From: Nereocystis luetkeana
Lineage: Eukaryota; Sar; Phaeophyceae; Laminariales; Laminariaceae
DNA: 64,000 bases
Direction: 5' to 3'
Assembly: GCA_031213475.1 (NCBI GenBank)
Contig: JARUPZ010000018.1
Location: forward strand, 3,534,733 to 3,598,732
Shown here: one piece after another, positions 55,697 to 64,000 of the stretch
How the letters are laid out: every line of letters starts with the position of its first letter
How positions within the stretch are numbered: position 1 is the stretch's first letter
The notes under the pieces: generated by a model
Told to the model about the DNA's origin: nothing
Seen by the model: the letters and a program-made list of their open reading frames with translations, nothing else
Database searches by the model: none
Position numbers and translations under genes: made by a program

Positions 55697-55832
55697 CAAG
55701 GTCGGGACACTTTGTATCCCTGGACGGGTTTGCCTGTTAAGTCGGTACTCGTTGGTACTCACGTGAGTTGTTTGCTTTCAGATAGAAGAGCAGATTTATT
55801 CCTTTCGTGCACGCGGAGACTGAGAGCCGCAT
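55697..55832. repeat. R7 direct repeat, copy 3
   Basis: More diverged: cactttgtatccctggacgg, gtactcgttggtactcacgt and tttattcctttcgtgcacgc. It is preceded by gacgacgccacttgttaata, so the gacga(a/c)(g)cc..gccacttg left flank is shared with copy 2. Confidence 0.55.
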
Positions 55833-57879
55833 ATTATCTGCTGTTGACACAGTACTTTCCCAGGGGCGATCGTGTGTGCATTAACTCGCGGAAATGTCTT
55901 CCGGCAAAGCCCGAAAAAGAACTACCAAGGTATACGGTGGTAACTGAGCTGCCGAAGAGGTAACATCAACGACAGGCAGTGGGACAAGGCAACCGAACAC
56001 ATCATGATGCCGCAAAAAAGCGAAAGATAAACGTTGTGCTCCCCAGGCAGTGTTATGCTGATTGTGGCAGGGTCAATGAACTCATGTCAACACTACCCGT
56101 AAGTATTATTCGCAAAGACTTCCTCTTGATCAATCTGGGTTGGATAAAAAACGTCAATCGAGTACACCACCCCATTGTTGCAGATTCATCGCCCGTTCCC
56201 AGAACCGTCATAGCTTGGACGGCTACAAATATGTACGAGGTACATATCGACCAATTTCGTCTTCTTTCTCAGACTAAATTGGCGCCATCGCTCTACTCCT
56301 CGTGCGTGTCATATTGAAACGCATTAATAAGCGAATTCGATAGATTCCCCGTGAAGGAGTATGGACTAAAAAGGCTCACAAATAGTGCGAACGAACATGA
56401 CAAAAAGACACTCACCGCAGCGAGTTGTTGGTAATCGCTAGCTCTGCCGTCAGCCCGTACTCTACTCATTTATCGGCGACCCCAGACTCGATCAAGTCAA
56501 TGCTTGATCGAACAACATAAACAAATCAGTACGTACGTATATGTGCAACCACCGCAACATAAAAGGGAGCACGAATGCACGGGGCTTCTTCGGGACCCCC
56601 CCCCCCCTCCAGTCGAAACATACAGAATACACTAAAAAGGTGCAGATTCTCACCCCTCAACAGCTCTCGCCCCTTAGCAGTACATAATGCCACGGAGTGA
56701 AGTACAGTGATCGGGATGAGACAGCGATGGAGCAACAACTAACTCTCCGACAAAACACAAACGAGCTCCCAGAGTGCCTTGCTTCGCGCTTGTCCCTGGC
56801 CCTTCCCCCGCTCGAGGGCATACGGGCAAGGGCAAAAGCACGGCAACAAACTGCTGACTATCTTCGAGGTATCTGGTGCCGTACAAACGCGCGATCGAAG
56901 TATCACTCGCAGCTTGTACGAAGATGAGCGTCGGCGAAGTTCTTGTATCTCACAGCCGAGATGTATTCCTCATCCAAGTATATACCAATGTGAATACTGT
57001 ATGGTTATATCACAGGCAGTGTCCACAAGGAACAGTGCGATACTTGTGATGCCTTCTTCCCAGAAAAAAAACGACGTAAAAACGATAATCAAAACACCTT
57101 TCTGTGATTATAGCATTATTTCACACAAATGCCGAAACCGACACTACTGTTGCAATGGAACCTTGCTCATGACGAGTGCTATATATACAATAGGGGTACT
57201 GTTCCTTGTTTTGGATAAAATATTTTCTGGTCGACGGGGCTCCTTGACCCAAAATCGTCGCAACGCTGTTCTTTGTTTACGATATGAATGCGTGTACGCC
57301 TGGGCCATGGGATTTCTCATCAACCATTGCACATTCAATTATTTTTTTCAACAATCAGTCTTTTGGGGGGTGACGTATATAAAGAGCTCCTTAACGTCAA
57401 GTGAAGAACCTCATAAAAACATTGGTGGACCTCTACCTCAGCACGTTGTCTCAGATCAGCTTACGCACCAAACCCCGACTCAACATACGGCATACGTGGT
57501 GGAAGGGCGCCACCCCGGCAGGAAACGACAACGGAAAAGATGCTCGTTAGCTCGCGTCCAAGCAACTCCTGCCTAAAATATGCTGGCAGGCTTCGGAAAG
57601 AGTGCAATCCCGATGATAGTGGCGAGACAAGCCACCCCAACCAACGTTGCTTGCGTCTGCGAAGGACTCGGAAAAAAACGCCAACCTGCCAGAGCTCGAC
57701 ACCCAAAGTTCTTCAGCGCCACTTCTTCGCCCAATATCTGCCAAAGTTGCAAAAAGTAACCCTAACCGCGAATAAATCGTCTGGCAAACTCTAAAATCCC
57801 CTTTCACACACTTCACAACACAACACATCGAGCCAAGTAAAAACAAACAAGCCACTACTGTACGCAAACAAATAACCCA

Positions 57880-60800
57880 CTACGCGGTCGAATGTACTCT
57901 AACGGCGTGGTCCAACACGGCTGGCCGTGTCCCGTTCTGTGCTTCAACGTCCTCGCCGGCACGGCCGCCCCCCGCTTTACGCTCCTCCTCCTCCTCCTCC
58001 TCCTCCATGTCCTCTTGCAGCACCTTGTTCAGCGCGCGCTTCGCGTAGATGCTGATCAGCACAACCGCGATTACCGTGGCGATCGCCCCCACGATGATTA
58101 CGATGAGCTGCACGCTGGAGTTTCCTCCGTCGTCGTCCGCCTCCTCGTCGTCATCGCTCGCCAAGAGGCTCGACGCCGTGGTGCCGATGAAGACGTAGGC
58201 GACGGTGCCGGGGATGAAGCCGAGGCAGCCGAGGGCGTAGTCGCGGAAGTGGACCGCGGTGACACCCCTGCAAAGACAAGGAAGATCATACGTGCAGAAG
58301 TTTAATAAGTTATCCCCGCTAGAACCGCAACCACGTTTTGTAGACAAACTACTTGCAAGTAGTGTATGTGTGGGGGGGTAGTAGCAGCGGTGACAAGAGG
58401 CAAGAGGGGGCGCGGGCAAGGAGAGAGGAGGGAGGAAGGGAAGAAGGGAGGGGCGAGCCGCATTTTCCGTTGTGTGACCACGACATCGCGCCGCTGGCCA
58501 GATTCTTAGCCGCGAACTCGTTGAGCTATACCAGGTACATAATGGCAGGGCGGTGCAGCAGCCCAACAACTCCTAACGATGCCTTGAACACGACACCGGC
58601 TTCTCGCGTTATATCCCTTTCGCACGTCGGGCAAATCACGGCCTACAGATCACGATCTAGACCATCTGAAGCCTAACCTACCGTTCTGAGGTGTTGCGGA
58701 GGATAAGTTTAGTACGTATCCAACCCACGAAACACGTCCTAGTCCTACATCGCGCAGGTTGTATGGCTCCCACCCCGGCAACATGATCCACGGATTATAC
58801 AGATCAGGAGTCTACCTTCCCTGAATCATGCAGTGGGAATAATCCGTCTGATGTGCCTTGTCTCATGTGTGAACCCTTTTACTGCATACAGTACCTGTAA
58901 ACAATCCATACCACACTATCACGGTGGCCCCAAATGTACAGGCCCATAACAGGGGGAAAGAGGCTCCCCAACATATTTATGAAGAACACGAGTGCAACAT
59001 CGATGGAGAGTCTATCATCAACCGCGTATTCGAAGCGGACAACATATTCGATTCACACCGCGGTTCTTGATATACAACGCTCCAAAGTGGGTGACTTGGG
59101 CCTATTTTGGGGCTACCAGGGTATATACTATGGGTCTCCGCGAGAATTCAAGTATCCCCCCCCCCCCGAAGTAGTTTTTAAAGGGCGGAACACGACGCTA
59201 CAGTATAACAAAATAACGTTCATGATGTGGACCGTGGAAGGACTCGCTGTTGCGAAGGTGTTGCATACGGAGCTACCTCGTGCTACTGAGCTATTGCACC
59301 TGCTGAGCTACCTACTGAGCTACATTATACTGTAACACTACCGCAACACTACTCAATAAGGGTCTCACATGACGTAGTTGAAGGCGCTGAACGGCACCAC
59401 GGGAGACAGACGCAGAAGCACCACCAGCTTCAGCCCCTGCGACTCGATGGCCCTGTCTACGGCCTTGAGAATCTTGAACTTGTTGAACAGCCCCTGGGCC
59501 TGCTCCCGTAGCACGAACCGGCCCAACAGGAACGCTAAGATGGCTCCGATCGTCGCGCCAACCTGACGAGAAAAAATAAACATCAAGAAAGCCGTCAAAT
59601 ACCATGAAGCTCTTGCCAACGAAAAGTAAACGTCGTGCAAACTCGGGCATGCCGTAGGCGATGTATAACGCCAACGTAGGTCTAGGTGCAAATCCTCAGA
59701 ATAGGCCGAGGCAAAGCCGTGTGTAGTGGTTGTATTGTGCCTGCTGAGCACACTTTGTTTGTCGTTTGGCTGAACGCTGCTGTGTTCGATAGAGACAGAG
59801 GCGGACGAGAGTCTACCGCCGGACCCCTGGAAGGTCTGCACCTAACAAGGCGTAGATAGCATAGATCTCGGCGAGAGGCACCAACAAAGCCAATACAGCA
59901 GCGGGGTACCCCTTTTTAAGACCACCCCGTGACAAGCCAACACACGTGGTGGTATATCTAATATGGTCTTATCTTACTACTGACCACGCTAACTCCAAGC
60001 ACTTTTTTTTCCCCGTGATAAAAAAGCCGATTTACCTGGTCTAACCTCCCGAAAGGCCTTTCAAACAGATGGTTTCATAGTCGGCGCCCCGCTACTCTAT
60101 ACGCCAATGATCTACTGCTGCAACCAGCAAGCCACTATTACAGTCTAACGGTAAACCGGTACGAACTACTGTATATCGAGATGTTCACGACATACTGAAC
60201 TCTCAGTTCCACATAGTACGGTAGCGGTCCCTCTATGTTGCCGGTTGAATACGAGTGCCGGCTGCCCGCTATACTTCGTGCCTGTGAAATCGCTTGGCAC
60301 ATACCAGGTATGGGAATAACCGGTGTCGCAGTGTGCGTAGTGCCGGTTGCCGCTATAACGCCGGGATTGTTGGCTGCCGCATGTGATACCGGCAATGCAG
60401 AGGGGCCATTATGGTATATACCGGTGTGGGGTATCTACTACTACTGCCGAAGGTCTACTCGCAGTTGCACTCCACAGCAATCCTACAGCACGTCCTACTC
60501 GTAAGAAATCTTCGAAAATTAACATCGGAGAGAGAACGCAACCCCGCATGGAAGGTCGTGCCGGTCGGTACTCGCCCCACAGCTGTACACATTTTCGTTT
60601 TAGGAATTCCGTTCGAAGTCTCACAAGTCCAAAACGCGAAACACGTAATTTTTCCATGAGGAAATCTACGAACCTTCCAACTTTTTCTTGAAACCATCAA
60701 TTTATTTTTTTCGTTTACTTTGGGTTTCTTCTTGTTCCTGTACGAAATACGAGATCTGTGTTATCTCGTACTGCGGTACTCTCTCGCGGGGGGATATGGC

Positions 60801-61692
60801 TGTGATGAGTGATGAGTGATGGATGATGAATGCCCAACTACCGAGAAGACCACGCAATATGTGCATATACCTCCTGTAGTATCATACCAAGGGTGCTGGT
60901 ATGATATGTAATATGTACTGTTGTACCTGCCGCCGCACCGAGACATCGAGAAGCTAGCAAAAATCGAACGATCATAAACCGCTCGTAGCAGGACTCGAGA
61001 ACCCCAGCCGTCCAGCGATGCTATATACCCCAACACCCTACGATATACGGGCGACGTATGACAGTAGAAGAAAGGAGCAAGGTTTTAGGGTCGGACGCGT
61101 TCTACGATAGACGTAGCACATTTCCGCCAAAACGTTTTGTGAATGACGAGGTTCCTTAACCCAAAATCATCGGAATCACAATCTTGTTTCGACAAATGAC
61201 GTGTTTGTATACCTGGGGCATGGGGCTGTTCATCTAGATGCAATTTGATTTTCGCTGAAGTCAGTTTTCGGGTGAGGTGTGGAGCTCCTTAAGTGAGGAG
61301 CCTCAGAAAATTCAGGGTTAATCTCTATCGTAGAACGCCTCGTCGGGTCCTTTCATTGCTATCACCGTCATCATATAGCCCATAGTCCCAACCCCCCTCG
61401 TTCACCCGCAGCCCCGTTGCTATCAATATATCAATTAATATTGCTTCGTCCTCCAAGCAACACCGAAAAAACTCACCAGCACAGCGACGGACCCCACCAG
61501 CACACCCAACCCAGTGCCCAGCGCGCGGCCGAACACCAGACCGGCGCCGAGCGTAAGCAGCGAGCCCGGAATGAAGCAAACGGTCGTGAAAATATACACA
61601 GCGGCGAAGGCGATGGCGCCCTGGCCAGGGTTGTCCTCAACCCACTCCAGGAAGGTCCTGAGGGTGTCGGCCACGAAGCCTAAGCCAGGTAC
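57880..61692 (-). CDS. TVP38/TMEM64-family (VTT/DedA-like) membrane protein, last three exons
   Basis: Exons (minus): 61692-61477, 59562-59369 and 58267-57880 (TAG), phases 0, 2 and end, all GT-AG. The 265 residues in view contain the VTT core: a hydrophobic segment with FIPGSLLTLGAGLVFG, then GATIGAILAFLLGRF, the signature LLRLSPVVPFSAFNYVMG, and GFIPGTVAYVFIG. A final membrane span (VQLIVIIVGAIATVIAVVLI) follows, with a cytosolic tail holding a Glu run and ending near DHAVRVHSTA. Members act in membrane/lipid handling, with scramblase activity shown for some DedA/TMEM41 relatives; the precise role here is inferred. An Asp/Glu-rich loop (DDDEEADDDGG) precedes the last span. The 61,692 exon opens in mid-protein (VPGLGFVADT), so a 5' exon lies upstream, possibly beyond the window. 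Confidence 0.92.
58620..58810 (-). repeat. R4 repeat copy, inverted
   Basis: cgtcgggcaaatcacg, gatcacgatctagaccatct, gtatccaacccacgaaacac and cccaccccggcaacatgatc are the reverse complement of the R4 order. It lies in the last intron of the VTT gene. Confidence 0.6.
61085..61345 (+). repeat. R5 dispersed repeat copy
   Basis: gttctacgatagacgtagca, gcaatttgattttcgctgaa, gtcagttttcgggtgaggtg and gagctccttaagtgaggagc: about 85% like 32,390-32,650 by eye. It lies 130 bases downstream of the VTT exon donor at 61,476. Confidence 0.8.
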
Positions 61693-62154
61693 CTGCGATA
61701 GTTATTGGGCACAAGGCAACAGAGTTATAGCAATCAGTTGACAACCCCCTTATGTTACAGCTCAGAACTGCGTGGAACATTTTGCACACCTCGGACGGAT
61801 CATCGATTCCCACTTCACGATCTAGATATTTCAAGTCAAGGTGGATGCCTGATAAGTTTATGGTCTATTACGAAATGGCTCCCGCTATGTGCAGGACGTG
61901 CGTCGTCAATTTCAACCTCGCACGTCGGCCCAGACCGACCCAACCCCAGGCCTGACCCGAACCCTATCCCGAAACCCTAACCCCAACCCTTTGGGGGGCT
62001 CGACTTCGGCAGGGGCAGTCACGCGGCTCCGCCGCGTGTTTCTGGTGGCGTTTTCCCAAAGAAACGCCGGGCGGCCGAAAGACCCGCCTTGACCAACAAG
62101 ACCCGCATCCTGCTCAACGTTTTGTGCAGGACGCTCCTGCACATAGGTCGAGTC

Positions 62155-62345
62155 TCTACTAATATCAATAGCTCATGTTGCCGGGCGGAAAACCCGTAGA
62201 GTCTGATTCACTCAAGACAGGTTTTCCTGGGTTGGATCTGTCCAGCGCAGACCTTGCACATCATCTCATAGCGACAGGTTCAAGGGGATCTAGATGGATC
62301 TACAGTAGATAGATGAATAGATCGTGAGCTGCCCGAGATGTGAAC
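62155..62345 (+). repeat. R4 repeat copy
   Basis: agctcatgttgccgggcgga, ttttcctgggttggatctgt, gcagaccttgcacatcatct and tagcgacaggttcaagggga, followed by a gatctagatggatctac-type tail. The left junction is ctaatatcaatag. Confidence 0.65.
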
Positions 62346-62825
62346 ATTACATTTGGGTCCAGTACTATTAATGGGTTTTTTTTTTAGTGGGACCAGTTTT
62401 GCAGTACAGCAGTAGAAGGGGTAAACAATAGGAGCGGGCAGGGAACATCATCGTGCACGTCCAGTGTCTCGAAAGGAATATTACTCTCATGGAAAAGGCG
62501 CCCCCGCTACTTACGAATATATTATGTATTAATAGTAAGACACGTCTATTTGGCGTCGACGCTCGATTTCGTGTGTATTGTCGCCAGCACTGAGCACAGG
62601 CTACGATTGTGGATACTGACTGTACGCGAAACATAAATATGACTCTTATTCCAAGCAAGTTGTCCCCAAAACGGAAATCCGCTCCCAAAAGGAGTTAAGG
62701 TTACTGCTGTACAGAAGTTGTATTTCTCGTCACGTACCATTCAATAATACATTTGCAGTACGACGAGCAAGAAATGTCGGCGACGAGCGCCACGTATACA
62801 CCAAATCCTGTATAATAGCCTACCC

Positions 62826-63697
62826 GAGCAACGAGGAAACCCCGTAGCGAGCCCGCTGGTACGGGGCTGCTTGGCTAACGCGCAAGAAGAACAGCGGCGT
62901 GGGGGGGTGTCGGTGAAGCAAGCACCCCCGTTCGTGGCGAGTCAGTTGCGAAAGCTGGTCGGCGACATGCGCCGTCGCGTGCTTACCCTGCCAACGGCGG
63001 CATGACGATTCGCGATGGTACGGGACGTGGCAATTTTCTGCGTCGCTTTCCACGCGATGAAGCGCGGTTTCGAATTGTCAGTAGCAGTTGCGTCCCAGGT
63101 GTTGCAGATGTCTAGAGGCGAGGGGTTCATCTTCAATTTATTTTTCGGTAAAACGCTGAGGGAATCGTCCCAAGCGGTAGTGGTACGAAGGAGCGTTGAA
63201 TGCCGTGAAATCTGTGCGTGGCGGCCATGATCGAGTACCGGCAGGCGGCGACGTCCATGCAGTGGGCATTCGGGGAGGACTCAGGGTTCCTTTTCCCGAG
63301 CGTCCTCGAGAGCGGAGACAAGGGGAAGCTGGCGCTGACGCCGGTGCAGATGACCTTGAATCTCCAGGTCCATTTGCGAGCAGTGGGTATGGAGCACAAG
63401 CGGTACTCGCTGCACTACTTTCGGGTAGGGGGGGCGGCGAGCCCCCACATAGATGGGACGGTCATGGACGTCCTCATGGACTACGTTGGATGGAGGTCCG
63501 CGGCCGTAGCCAGCAGATACGTAGGGAAGACCGCATCCGCGTCGAACGGAGTGAAACGTTTCGCGAGACACGGCCTTCATTCCAGGCAGACGCTTTGCCA
63601 CTGTCGTTGGGGTTCGGGAAATCATACGCGGCGTTCCCACGGGACAGCCTGCGGTCGCAGAACCCAGGAAAAGACTAGGCTAGAAGTTTGGGAATGA
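62826..63697 (+). pseudogene. Tyrosine recombinase (phage-integrase fold) of a mobile element, degenerate
   Basis: Three frame segments together resemble the catalytic half of a eukaryotic tyrosine recombinase (Crypton or YR-retroelement type). Segment 1 (62,826-63,002) includes SVKQAPPFVASQLRKLVGDM and ends at a TGA near 63,002. Segment 2 continues in the same frame from ATG 63,015 with VRDVAIFCVAFHAMKRGFEL, whose Arg is the likely first catalytic residue, and stops after EICAWRP. Segment 3 is in another frame (from about 63,214) and carries YSLHYFRVGGA (HxxR box), YVGWRS and ASRYVG with the probable nucleophile Tyr. One base is missing between segments 2 and 3 (near 63,213-63,218). A nonsense codon plus a frameshift make this copy inactive. 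It is upstream of, and opposite to, the VTT gene. Confidence 0.75.
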
Positions 63698-64000
63698 TGA
63701 TAAAAGGAACGGAACCCGCATGGAAAAGGATAAGAGGTGATCGAACGGCGACACTGAGATGAGGAAAGGGAAACAAGTATGGGTGTGATCTCATGACGCA
63801 GCAGAGAGAGAGGCCTCATTAACCCCAAAGTATATACCAGGTACGAATTAACCTACCTACGACGCTAGGTTACAACAGTAATCTCGAAGGAAGAGGAGAG
63901 GGGACGCCAGCAGGGCGAACCCCTCTTCGGAAAAAAAAAACTCTTGTTGTACTGGGAGGCAGTGGTTAAAGCCCACTCCGTGGTCGACACCGCAGCTCGA

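Larger units (their letters stand above)
52539..57879. other. Stretch between the peptidase and VTT genes without a recognised gene
   Basis: The missing 5' exon(s) of the peptidase gene should lie here or beyond, but no frame showing a membrane anchor followed by the family N-terminal HxAG-type motif was found. It contains a (GGGA)n run (52,543-52,595), the R7 direct repeats, an R5-related block (57,205-57,420) and a 238-codon plus-strand open frame (52,598-53,314) with no recognisable domain. The 3' untranslated region of the VTT gene lies just below 57,880. Confidence 0.5.

Noticed and set aside
57547-57867. 106-codon minus-strand frame with a signal-peptide-like start
   Set aside because: It begins 13 bases after the VTT stop codon, inside the likely 3' untranslated region, and shows no family similarity.
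61955-61995. Telomere-like AACCCTA/ACCCTAACCCC words
   Set aside because: Only a few imperfect units within GC-rich sequence; not an array. The same applies to the ctgaccctgaccct words near 18,855.

Overview
The window looks like nuclear DNA of an intron-rich eukaryote, most likely a stramenopile and in style closest to a brown alga such as Ectocarpus (inference from memory of genome style). The evidence is short GC-rich exons of about 30-750 bases with GT(G/A)AG donors and CAG acceptors, introns of 0.3-4 kb packed with dispersed repeats, many homopolymer G/C runs, and no bacterial-style operons. Exons were found by joining open frames at splice signals with matching phases and comparing the product with protein families known to me; no alignment program was run.

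Layout. (1) 192-1,108: the 3' end of a plus-strand gene entering from the left. (2) 1,109-5,885: no gene seen. (3) 5,886-16,486, minus strand: a complete eight-exon TerC-family membrane protein gene (644 aa). (4) 16,698-31,359, plus strand: a ten-exon gene for a small unrecognised protein (about 244 aa; one internal exon tentative), divergent from TerC across 211 bases. (5) 31,360-38,971: repeats only. (6) 38,972-52,538, minus strand: a glutamate carboxypeptidase II/NAALADase-like M28 metallopeptidase gene. All zinc ligands are present, but it carries a frame break, a repeat inserted at one splice donor and one acceptor without AG; its N-terminal exon was not found. (7) 52,539-57,879: repeats, no gene recognised. 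(8) 57,880-61,692, minus strand: the last three exons of a TVP38/TMEM64 (VTT/DedA-type) membrane protein gene. (9) 62,826-63,697, plus strand: a broken tyrosine recombinase, remnant of a mobile element.

Mobile and repetitive DNA makes up most of the non-exonic sequence. R1 is a dispersed element of about 0.53 kb with a long G run at one end, present in about twenty full or partial copies on both strands. R2 is a tRNA-like element headed by near-perfect palindromes. R3 is a tRNA-derived SINE with two copies. Five TA-flanked palindromic MITEs lie between 15 and 24 kb. A pair of about 0.89-kb terminal-inverted-repeat elements faces head to head at 41.3-43.7 kb. R4-R7 are further dispersed or local repeats. 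Two short motifs, TACCAGGTA and CTATTAATAG, recur far more often than chance and in some places interrupt otherwise collinear repeat copies.

The genes show no shared pathway; they are ordinary single-copy membrane or enzyme genes set in transposon-rich introns. The most unusual material is the repeat biology: the G-run element, the palindromic tRNA-like element that reaches the exon border of the peptidase gene, the foldback pair and the micro-inserts.
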